Position numbers and translations under genes: made by a program | NCBI GenBank assembly: GCA_038380435.1 | Contig: JAWZYU010000727.1 | Location: forward strand, 1-64,000 | Direction of reading: 5' to 3' | DNA from: Ryuthela nishihirai | Lineage: Eukaryota; Arthropoda; Arachnida; Araneae; Heptathelidae | Length of the DNA stretch: 64,000 bases | In this document: piece after piece, positions 14,301 through 26,300 of the stretch | Layout: the number at the start of each line of letters is the position of its first letter | Numbering within the stretch: the first letter of the stretch is position 1 | Notes under the pieces: generated by a model | Told to the model about the DNA's origin: nothing | What the model saw: only the letters and a program-made list of their open reading frames with translations | Databases searched by the model: none

Positions 14301-17300
14301 ACTTTTGATGGCCTTGATGGGAGGCTACCATCTGTCTCCCAATAGGGTGGGTCTCCTCCCCCAACCTTCTCTGAGCCTTCAGGGTCCTTGTGACCTGGCC
14401 CATGGTGTGGAAAAAAGTGCTGCTCAGAGGTAAAACAACCCAACCCCAGTAATTGCTTAGGGGTCCCCATCTGCTCTCCTAAGCTCATCACTAGTGAGGT
14501 CACCTTTGGCCCATCTTGCCTTTGGAGAGCCTGTTCATTCCAGGCTGGGCAGTGATTTTGAGAGCCACTGCTATATACTGCTTTGGCCTCTGCTTCAGGT
14601 AATCAGGAAGTCCTGGGGTGCCCCCCCCCACCTCAGGTGTCTTTAGATTTGCAAGAGGTATGACCATGCCCACACTGTTTGCTGGGGCAAACCTACCTGT
14701 GCTCATTGTGGCAGCCAGGATCACCTCTATCTTGAGCTCGCTCGGGAGTCCCCGTCTTCTCTCCTCAGCTCATGACTGGCAGGGTCCCCTTTGGCCCAAA
14801 CCCACCTGTGCTCGCTGTGGCAGCAAAGATTACCTTGATCCTGATTGCACAGCAGAAAAGGCAAGCTGTGTGAACTGTAGTGGTGAGCATCCGGCATATT
14901 CCTGTGACTGTCCGAAGTGGAAGGAGGAAAAGGAGGTTCAGTGCTTGAAAGTAATGAACAACATCTCTTACACTCAGGTGAGAAAGCTCACTGCACTGTC
15001 TACCCGACTTGGCAAGGTTTCCTATACCAGTGCAGTCATTGGAAAGCCTATTGTTACAATGACTTAGGTGGCAGTGCAGACTGACATCAGTGTACCACCT
15101 ACTGAATCTTTCTCACCTGCAGCTAAATACCTTCTGATGTAGGTGAAACTGATGTTGGTGTTGACTTCTACACCAACCCCAGTTTCCATTCCTGTAACTC
15201 GGCCTTCCACCTCCACTGGAAGGCCTCCTCCTTTCCGTCTTCCGACAGCTAGACCTTCCAAATTGAAGGGGCTCCCACTGGGATCAAAAGAGAAAACCAT
15301 CACTCCTCCACAAAGGGCAGTCACTGATCCATGTCTCTCAGATGATTCCGAGGACATGGATACATACCACCCCTTATTCACTAAACCGTACTCTTTGGTG
15401 GTTAAGTTGAATAGGAATTCATAGCCACCCACTCTTCTAAGTCCTGAGATGGCCACACTCCTACAATGGAATTGTCGTGGATTCCAGAGAAATCTTGACG
15501 ACATCAAGGTCCTCCTTCAGGCACACCAGCCCATCTGTGTGTGCCTGCAGGAGACATACTTGCAGCCAGTCACAGATCCCATAATCTGGCACTTTTCACT
15601 AGTTCGCTGGGTCCAGGATGGAGATGGTCCAGCTTGTGGGGGTGTCACCATCTTCATGAGCAAACATTCTCCATTTCAGGTCATACCCCTCACCACCAGC
15701 CTAGAGTCGGTAGCCATCCGCCTCTTTTTGAGTTCTCCCTGACTGTCTGCTCAGTATATCATCCACCTGGGAGCATCGTGTTCCAGGAAGACCTTGATGA
15801 CCTTGTCTCGCAGCTTTCATCCCCCCTTCCTCATCATGGGGGACTTCAATGGACACAGTCCACTTTGGGGCAGTGCTGATACCAACGGGAGGGGTTGGGT
15901 CCTGGAGCAGTGTCTCCTGGATCCTTCTCTCTCCCTGTTGAACACCAGTGTCAGTACTTACTTTCATTCCCTAACCTGCACATTCACTGCCATTGATCTC
16001 ACCATCTGCTCCTCCTTGATCTTTCCACTCTTCTCATGGGAGATTGAGGACAACACTTAAGGAAGTAATCATCTCCTGTGTGTGTGTGTGGGGGGGGGGG
16101 GGGCTTACAGCCCTTCATGTGTCTCACAGTGGAGGCTTGATTGTTGCTGACTGGAGTGGCTTCGAGCTCCTCTCTGAGCTCGATTACCACTCTGCCAGTG
16201 AGGAGCCCATGAATGTGGAAGTAGCAGAGATAATGTACTGTATCACAGATGCAGCTGCATCAACAGTTCCTCAAACTTTGACACAGTTTCCTCATTTTCC
16301 TAAACCATAATTACTGCAACTTGTAAGGCTCAGAACAATGCTTGGGGGTGTTTTGAAGATATCCGACATTCTCCAACCTTGAAGCGTTCAAATGCACCAG
16401 TGCAAAAGCTTGTTTTGTCCAGTGTCAGAGCCAGAAGGAATCTTGGATCAAATATACGTCTTCTATCACCCACATGACCAGTTCTAAGGTCATGTGGGAT
16501 AAAGTGTAGAAGAAGGGTGGGAACTACTCATCCCACTTGTTATCGATCTTGGAGCACAACTGACTGGCAATTGCTAATCCCAAAGCAATTGCCGATACTC
16601 TGGGGGGAGTCTTTCTTCCCTGTTTCTTCATTATCTTCATATTCCCCTGTGTTTCTGGTGCAGAAAAGCAAGGCCAAAAGCTCACCGCTGACCTTCTATC
16701 TGAATGGCCTGGAGTTTTACAACAGGCCATTCACAGTGGTGGAGCTTCGCCTTGCTCTGCACACCTCTCGTGCATCTGCTGCTGGGCCAGACAGTGTCCA
16801 TTATGCTATGCTCTAACATTTCTCACCATCAAGTAAGGATTGACTGCTCTGACTCTTCAACTGTATTTTCATCGATGAGCAGTGATGGGTAATGGCCAAT
16901 GGGTTTTGGTTCTCCCCACAGAAGACCGTTTGCGTGCACTTTTTCTGCAAGCATAATCTTCATCTGGATCCCGAGCTGCAACTTGGGGGTAACATCATTC
17001 CAGTTATGGCGGATACCAAGTTTCTCGGTCTCATCTTCGACCAGAAATTGGCCGTTTTACCACATATACAATATCTCAGGTCCAAGTGCATGTGAACTTT
17101 GAACATCCTCAAGGTCCTCTCCTCACTTTCTTGGTGGACAGACCGTGTTCATTGCTCCACCTCTACTGTTCGCTTCTCTAGTCAAAACTGGACTGTGAAT
17201 CCCAGATGTGACTCTGCCAGGGATTCGGTGGTAAAGGTGCTGGATCCCCTGCACCATCAAGCCCTCCATGTTTGAACAGGGGCCTTTCACACTTCACCAG

Positions 17301-20300
17301 TCCAAAGGCTCTATGTTGAGACCAACAAGCCTGCCTCATCTCTTTGCCGTTAGCAGTTGTCTCTGCAGTAAGCAGGAAAATTGTGATCCCTGCCAGGCTA
17401 TCCCACTTGGGATTGCATTTTCAGTCCCCAGTGGGAAATATATCAGAATTGGCCAACTGCCATTCGTCCTTTTGGTTTGCATGTCCAAGGTTACCTGAGA
17501 GACATTAATACCAGTCTCGATAGCATCTCACAGTCGACAGTTGGGCCACTTCCACCTTGGCTTGCTGTTTCCCCTTTCTGTGATTTCTCTCTTTGCAGGA
17601 CGGGGAAGGCCTTTTCACCTGACTTTGTGTATTTGCAACTCTTTGCCAGCCATTGGGCTGTGTACCCAGACTTCTTGCCTGTCTTCACAGATGGCACAAA
17701 GTCCAGCACATTGGTGTGATCAGCCATGGTCTGCTGTGATGTAATCGTTGCAGACCAGATCCCACAGCAGTGTTTCATCTTCACTGCAGAGTTGCATGCT
17801 ATCAGCCTTGCCTTGGACCACATAGCAGCTAAGTGTCATTGTTAGTGTGCCCTCTACACCGACTCGCTAAGTTTGCTACAGGCTTTGATCTAGGTGAGGT
17901 GTCAGCCTCACTCTGTTCTCTTCAAGATCCATCAGCAGTTCCATTGTCTGGCGGCCACCACCACTGTTCTCTTCTGTTGGGTGCCATGTCATGTTGGGAT
18001 CAGGGGAAGTGACGTGGCAGATGCTGTGCCCCTCTCCGACTCACTACTGCTGGTTCCATACTTGGACTTCTGGCAGCGTTTTTCCATTGAGCTCCAGGCA
18101 CAGTGGCAGAGATTTTGGTCTGAACAAGTTAATAAGCTTTTTGAGATCAAACCCATTGTCAAACCATGGCAGTCTTGTTTTCACAGGAATTGCAAGGAGG
18201 AAGTTGTATTTACTCAGCTCTGCTTAGGTCATTTGTTTATCACTCATTTCTTTTTTCTTCGAGTGGATGACGAAAACAACGACGAACTTAAGACGAAAGT
18301 AAGAGTTTTGTGATACCATTTTAACCATTAAACTTATTTTAATAACTTGTCCTGCTTTTACCCTTGAATGTCGTATACATTTTAACTTCCACAAATTTAT
18401 GGCCCGGACCCTTACACTTGGCCTTCTTTTATCTGATGACTCTCTTTTAACACCTGTATTCGAGTTTTTATGTTTTACTGGATATTTTAGCCATCTACGA
18501 ACTTTTACTTTTATGCTGTTTAGACTTGTTGTTATTTACTATGGGTCTTTTACATCCATTATTGGTTTTAGTATCTTACTTTTGTTATTGTTTTATATTT
18601 GTTTTTATGCCTTTTGCTCTTTTACATTTTACACCTTGTATTTGTTTAGTCATCTGATCTTAACTTTGTTTTTGGGTTTACTTGACTTTTAAGTTTTTCC
18701 CTTTATCCTTTATACTCTGTTTGGTGCATCATGGCCTTTGCACCATAAAACCCCAAACAAAAAACCAACCATAAAAAAATTTACGTACAAACGGCATGGA
18801 ATTTGACACTCTTTGTGACATCCATGCCTTTGGCTTTAGAGGTCACATGGTGATCTTCATTTCCAACTTTTTTATCTACTCGTTACTTTCGTGTCCATGA
18901 CAGCAACATTGTTGTGGCCTTTCCTCCAAGATTAGGGTGAAACCACAAGGTGGTGTTCTGAGTGTTATTCTTTTCGCTGTTGAGATGAACTCGATTACTT
19001 GACAAATTCTTCCCACTATAGGCAATAACTTCTATGTTGATGATTTCAGCATCATATGCTCATCATCCAGCTGAAGGTCATTCCGCGACAACTGTAAACA
19101 CCCCTGAACAGTCTTTTGGTTTGGGTGATGGCTAATGGGTTTTTGTTCTCCCCACAGAAGACTGCTTGTGTACACTTTTGCTGCAAGGGTAATCTTCATC
19201 TGGACTCCCCGAGCTGCAATTTTGGGGTACCATCATTCCAATTGTGGAGTAGAGCAAGTTTCTTGGTCTCATCGTTCACTAGAAACTGACTTTTTTTTTT
19301 TATCACATATGCATCATCTCTGGTTCAAGTTCATGAGGGAATTGGACATCCTTAAGGTCCTCTCCTTCCTCTCTTGAGGAGCAGACCAGTGTTTTTTGCT
19401 CCTCCTGTACTGTGCACTTGTCAAGTTGAAACTGGACTATGATGCCAGGTGTATGATTCCACTCAGAATTCGGTGGTGAGGGTGTTTTACCTTCCCCATA
19501 CCAGGCTTTCTGTGTTTGCACGGGGCCTTCTGCACTTCACTCATCCAGAGTCTTTACATTAAGACTGACTGTATATATCAGCAACTCCTTGCCAGCCACT
19601 GTGCTCAGTACCCGGACTTCTTGCCAGCCACTGTGCTGACATCCAGACTTCTTGCCAGCCACTGTGCTGACATCCAGACTTCTTGCCAATTTTCACAGAT
19701 GGATCGAAGTCCGGCATATCAGTGGGATCAACCATGGTCTGCTGTGCTAGTATCATTGCAGAACAGATCAAACAGCAGTGTTCCGTCTTCACTGCATAGT
19801 TGCATGCTAGCAGCCTTCCCTTGAATCACATAGTGACTAAGCATCATTGTTGATGTTTCCTCTACACTGACTTGCTTACCTTGCTACAGGCTTTGATCTC
19901 GGAGTGGCATCATCTGTTGGGTGCCCAGTCATGTCAGATCAGGGGCAGACTTGGCAGTGACATCTGCCAAGTCAGCCTTTCCCCTGTCTGACTCTCCGCT
20001 GCTGGTTCCATATCTGGACTTCTAGCAGTGTTTCTCCATCAAGCTCTGGATACATTGGCAGAGACCTTGGTCTGAACAGGGTGGTAACAAACTCTTTGAG
20101 ATAACACCTATTGTGAAACCATGGCAGTCATATTTTCACAGTAATCTCAAGGAGGAAGTTGTACTTGTTTGGCTCTGCTTAGGTCATTTATTTATTACCC
20201 ACTCATTTCTTCTGTGGGTGGGCAACGAACCTAAGTGCAAGTTTTGTGACACCATTTTAGCTCCAAACAACCAACCAATCTGATGACTCACTGTTAAACT

Positions 20301-23300
20301 GTTTTAGAATTTTTGCATTTTACCCGACTTTGATGTTTTTAACCTTTTAATCTTAGTCTTTTTTTGCGTTTATGGGTCCTATATACCTGTTGTTGATTAT
20401 TCTGTTTTACCCTTGCTGACATTTTTAACCTGGTTTTATATGGTTTGTATGTTATATATTTTTCTTGCTTTTTCCCCCCTCATTTTCATTGCTTTCATTT
20501 ACTTTGTGTGTTCCTTTTAACTTTGATTCTGAGTTTCATGTCTTTTAACTTCTTATATACCTTTGTTTGGCACAAGATAGCATTGTTGCTTTTGTACCAT
20601 AAAACACCAACCAACCAACCAACCAACCAAAAAACCTAGGTAAGGTATGTATGCTTGTGTTGTGTTTCTTTTGAAGTCCTGCATTCCTCATACACTTCCT
20701 AATATGGCATATAAACTGACAGACTCCTGTCAGTTTATATGCCATATTAGGCATATAAACAAGGCATACATAACAAGCTTGTTTTCTTGCATTAATACAT
20801 ACATAACAGCATACATAACAAGGCATATAAACTGACAGACTCCTGTCAGTTTATATGCCTTGTTATGTATGTATTAATGCAAGAAAACAAGCAGATGCTA
20901 GATATTTTTTAATATTTCACATATTTCTTTTTATGTATATATATACACACACCAATTAGCTAATACATTAAAACCACCTCTGCGTTATGCAAAGAAGCAT
21001 GCATGCAGCCAATCAGTGTTGTGCCAAGGTTGCAAATGATATATGTAATACCTAGGTTGAAGCTCTCGCAGGCAGTATTTTGTTTCATCTTAACATGGTA
21101 AAAGCAAAGGTTAACTGATTTCGACAAAGGCCAAATTGTTATGGCAAGATGCCTTGGTAAGAGCATCTCTGAAACAGTGACGCTATGCAGTAGTTAGTAC
21201 CTATCAAGATGGTCGGAAACAAGTGACGGTTTGAGCCATTGACAAGGCATGAGCCGGTCACTCCTCATTGATGCCAGAGGTCAGTGCAGGCTATCTTGGC
21301 TTTTCCGCAGCAACAGGAGGGCTACTGTGGCTGACCATAATTTCAATACCCATAATTTCAATTGTGATAAAGGGCCCAATGTGTCCAAACGTATAGTTCA
21401 TCGTATGCTCTTGGATAAGGGTCTCTGCAGCTGCAGAGACCACTGCATAGACACACGAATGGGTCATTCGTGTGTCTATGCTCACAGCCATTAACCATCA
21501 TCAACACTTGTAGTGGGCACGTAATCATCAACATTGGACCATAGAAGACTGGAAGGGTTGCATGATCAGACAAATCCCATTTTCTGTTATACCATGTGGA
21601 CGGATGTACTCCTGTGTGACATTTACCCACGGAACCTTTTCACCTGGGTGCACTGTGAGACAGATCCAGGCAGCTGGAGGGAGTGTGATAGTTAGGGCAA
21701 TATTTTCTTGGGGAACACTTGGACCAATTATCCACATAGAGCAAACTCTGACAGCTGTCACCTACCAGAACATCGTGTCTGACCAAGTACACCCCTTTGT
21801 GGCAACTATATTCCCTGGTGGAGATGGCGTCTTTCAACAAGACAATGCTCCATGTCATATTGCGAAGAAGGTTCAGAAATGGTTCCTAGAACATGATGGG
21901 AAATTCCATTTATTGCCATGGCCCCCAAATTCACCAGACAACAATTCTATCGAGAATTTGTGGTTTGAGTTGGAGAAAAGGGTATGAGCTGCATCATCCC
22001 AACCATGCAATTTATGGGAACTGTGGGATCTTCTGTTGCAGTCATGGTACCAAATATCAAGCAACACCTACCAATATCTCATTGAATTTATGCCTCATCA
22101 GGTGAGAGCTCTTTTGGGGGCGAGAGGAGGACCTGCATCATATTAGGTAGGTGGTTTTAATGTTTTGGCTGATTGGTGTATATACTTTTATAGGCAAAAT
22201 TATATTTAATGAAGTTTTTGTAGGCTTAGAAATATGAATATTAAGGTGTTTGCTACTTCTAAAATTTATTTATCCCAGTTTTTAAACAAATGCAATAAGA
22301 TCTTGAATATATAAAATTTTCTTATAGGTAAAATATCTAAATTATTTAAAAGGTTTTTAGTGCTGTCATATTTTCTTTTTCTTGCAATACAACTTACAAC
22401 ATGATTCTGAACCTGAACTAGAGATTTTATATTATTGGATAAGTACCACCCTAAGATGTAATTCTGTAAATCAGATAAGACTTAATGCTCACATATTATA
22501 TCATTTCTAAAACTGATAAATCTGGAAATTTTCAAATAAAATGTATTCTTGAAGTTTTGCAGTAATCCATTTAATAATACGAGATATATGGCTCACCCAA
22601 TTTAGTTTATGTGGACTTTTGGCAGTGTTTTTCCACTGAACTCTGGGCACAGTAACAATGACCTTGGTTAGAACAGATTGGTAACAAACTGTTTGAGATC
22701 AAGCCTATTGTCAAACTGTGGCAGCCATAGTTTTTCAGGAATCTCAAGGAGGAAGTTGTACTTGCTTGGCTCCGCCTAGGTCATTTATTTATGACTTATT
22801 CATTTCTTCTTAGGGTAGACATTGAACCTAAGTGTGACTTTTGTGACATCATTTTATCCATCTAAATGTTTAAATCAGTGTCCTGCTCTTAACTGCCAAT
22901 GCCGTTTTTATTTTAACTTCTATGATTTTACATCCGAACCCTTTACACTTGGACATCTTTTATCTGATGACTCATATCTAACCCCTGCTTTTCCCCATAT
23001 ACATTTTGCTGGATATTTTACTTGTATCTAATGTTTTTACTTTTTTCATGTTTGCTTTGTTGCTCTTGTATTTCATGGGCCCTACCCATTGTTGCTTTTC
23101 TATTTATATTTGTCTATTGGTCTGTCGTTTATCTGTTTTGTATTTTACATTTGTTTGTTATTGTCTGGTTTATAACTTTTGTTTTTCATTTTGTCTATAG
23201 CTTTTAACTTTGGCTGTTAGTCTGCATGACTTTAAATATTTACCTTTGATCTTTACATCTTATTTGGCACATTATGTCCTAAGTTGCCAATAGGTGATTA

Positions 23301-26300
23301 AACCCCAAACAACCAAACTTAGTGTGTGGTGAACTCTGAGTAGGGCCTCTTCAGCATTTCTAGGGAGAAAATCCTCTCAGTGCTTTCCACCCAAGGAGTA
23401 ACAGTGGACCTGGGAAGCTAATATTGTCCTGGCTTTTCCCAAGCCAGGAAAGGATCCCAATATTCCTTCCAATTATTATCCCATTGCATTGAAAAGCTGT
23501 GTGTGCAAGTTGTTAGAAAGAATGGTAAATGCCAGACTCATCTGGTATTTGGAGACCAGTGACCTACTCTCCAACACCCAGTATGGCTTTCGAAGACAAC
23601 AGTCAACACTTGATCATCTGATCTGTCTCAAAACAGTAATTAGGAATTCCTTTTCATACTGACAGCACCTTTTGTCAATTTTCATCAACATTGAAAACTT
23701 ATATGATATGACTTGGAGATTCACCATTCTTCATTTGCCAATCTTCATTTTAAACTTTTTATCTTCTTATTTAAAGTTTAATATTCACTTGGATCCTGAG
23801 CTGTGCCTTTAGCATCATTTTCTGTTTGGTCATGTTCATTGGCAGTCATGTTGGCATCAAGGGTAGTGACTTGTAGGAGGACACTGTCAAGTTAGCCACT
23901 CTCTTATCTTGCTCTCCACTGCAGGTTCCATATCTGACTGGCAGTATTTTACCACTAAGTTTCATGCTCAGTGGCAAGGATCTTGATCAGAACAGGTAAA
24001 TAACAGGCTTTTTGAGATCAAGCCTCTTGGTAAGGATCTTTTTGCAGAAATTTCAAGGAGGCAATTGTAATTGCTGAGCTTTGAATAATTCATTCTTTTT
24101 TTACACATTGTTTTCTTATACAGATTACGTGAAACCTGTATGCAAGTTTTATGGCATTGTTTTAATTATTAGACACATTTTTATTGATTGTATATCTTTT
24201 AATCTTGAATAACATTTTACTGAAACACCTTTTATACTATCATTCATTTTTAACACATCTTTAAATTTTTATGCTCTAATGGTTATTTTAATTCTATATA
24301 ATGTTTTACCTTTTTGAAATTTAGACTTCTCGCTTCTTTTTTATATGGGAGATAAACACATGCATTGGTTGTAGTTTTCCATTACTTTTATATCTTTTGT
24401 ACTTTACATTGTTTGGCACGATGTATCATGATGGAAAATTAGTACTCTCCTGTGTACTAATTTTCACTTTCTACTTCCATTCCTACCTTATACCATCAAA
24501 GGATATATGCATTGTGAGGTATAATTGTGCATGCCAAACCTTCTCCCTCCTTTGCTGTTTTCAATGCCAGATATATAGTCATGCCATACGTAGTAAGGTC
24601 CAAAAGTTTCCAGCCCAAGGGTATTAAAGAGGTAATAGAATCAAACAATAATTTTTATTTTTTAATATAATCACCCATTATATCAATGCATTTTTTAGAA
24701 TGGCTAATTAACTTTTCTATACCACTGAAAAAAATAATCTGAATTTTTGCCTTAAAATGGTCTAAGACTGCAGAAATGACTTCTTCGTCACTTGTAAATT
24801 TTTTCCCATGCAAATCTGAATTCAATTTTGAAAACAAAAAATAGTTGCTAGGGGCTAGGTTGGGGCTATATGGTGGGTGATTTAATTTCTGGAAACCACA
24901 TTGCTGAATAGCAGCCTTCACAGCAAATGAAGTGTGCACTTCAAAATTTTCAAACTCCCCAATATTTTGCCAAGTTTTCCCGATTTTGTCAACTCTCCTT
25001 AATTTCACAAACCAATCCCAATTATCACACCTCACCTATATTTTACCAAGTGGATTCGAATTTTGGCAACTACCCTAGATTTTGCCAACTCATCTATATT
25101 TCACCCAGTGGATTCAAATTTTGCCAACTCGCCATAATTTTACAGAAAATATCACAATTTTTACATCTTCCCTGAATTTCACAAAACGAATCCCAATTTT
25201 TACAACTCACCTGTACTTTACCAAGTGGTTTCCAGTTTTGCTGACTACCTTAGATTTTGGCAAGTTGCCTCGATTTTACCACCTCTCCTGAATTTCGCAA
25301 AACAATCCCAATTTTTACATCTCTCCTGAATTTGCCAAGTCACTTCAAATTTTTCAAACTCCCCCAAATTTTGCCAAGTTTTCTCGATTTTGTCAATTCT
25401 CCTCAATTTCACAAAAACAATCCCAATTTTCACAACTCGCTTGTATTTTACCAATTGGATTCGAATTTTGTCAATTGCCCTAGATTTTGTCAAGTTTCCA
25501 CGATTTTGCCATCTCGCCACAATTTTACAGAAAGAAAATCCTAATTTTTACATCTTACCTGATTTTCCCAAAGTCACTCTGAATTTTACACAGCTCCCCC
25601 AAGATTTGCCAACTCTCCTAAATATTGCGAAGTTGCCTCAATTTTGTCAACATGCCATAACTTTACAGAAAAAAGATAGTAATTTTTATATCTCACCTGA
25701 ATTTTGTCAACTCTCCACGATTTTGCCAAGTCACTCCGAATTTTGTCAACTCGCCATAATTTTACAGAAAAAAAATCTAAAATTTTACATTTCACCTAAA
25801 TGTTGCCAACTCCCCAACTTTTGCCAACTCGCCATAATTTTACAGAAAAAAAATCCTAATATTTACATCTCACTTGAATTTTGCCAACTTTATACGATTT
25901 TATCAAGTCACTCCGAATTTTGCCAACTCTCTAAGTTTAGCCAACTCGCCATAATTTTACAGAAAAAAATCCAAATTTTTACATCTCACCTGAATTTTGC
26001 CAACTCCCTAAGTTTTGCCAACTCGCCATAATTTTACAGAAAAAAAATCCAAATATTTACAACTCACTTGAATTTTGCCAACTTTCCACGATTTTGTCAA
26101 GTCACTCCGAATTTTGCCAACTGCCCCTAGATTTTGCCAACTCGCCATAATTTTACAGAAAAAAATCATAATTTTTACATCTCATCCTGAATTTTGCCAA
26201 TTCCCCACTATTTTGTCAAGTCATTCCGAATTTTGACAACTACCCCTACATTTTTGCCAACTCGCCATAATTTTACAGAAAAAAATCACAATTTTTACAT

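Larger units (their letters stand above)
14030..18775 (+). mobile_element. Jockey-like LINE, longest copy in window (internally deleted)
   Basis: In order: GC-richer 5' UTR (14030-14600); ORF1 remains with CCHC knuckles ([29 protein letters not shown]; 14618-15424); ORF2 from 15449 ([20 protein letters not shown]); APE blocks [16 protein letters not shown] and [12 protein letters not shown] entry block [20 protein letters not shown] (about 16730); a gap that removes most of the RT palm near 16817-16890; then the thumb and RNase H region ([22 protein letters not shown]) to about 18230; and the T-rich 3' UTR and tail at 18713-18775. Many stops and frame changes show it is dead. Confidence 0.9.

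Noticed and set aside
18399..18692. Hydrophobic, membrane-protein-like open frame (also 23006-23207 and 20445-20639)
   Set aside because: These are T-rich 3' UTRs of the Jockey-like LINE; T-runs translate to Phe/Leu and mimic membrane segments.
25390..26031. 213-codon open frame rich in [11 protein letters not shown] repeats
   Set aside because: It is the translation of the 20-bp tandem repeat; units vary in length, so the frame is accidental.
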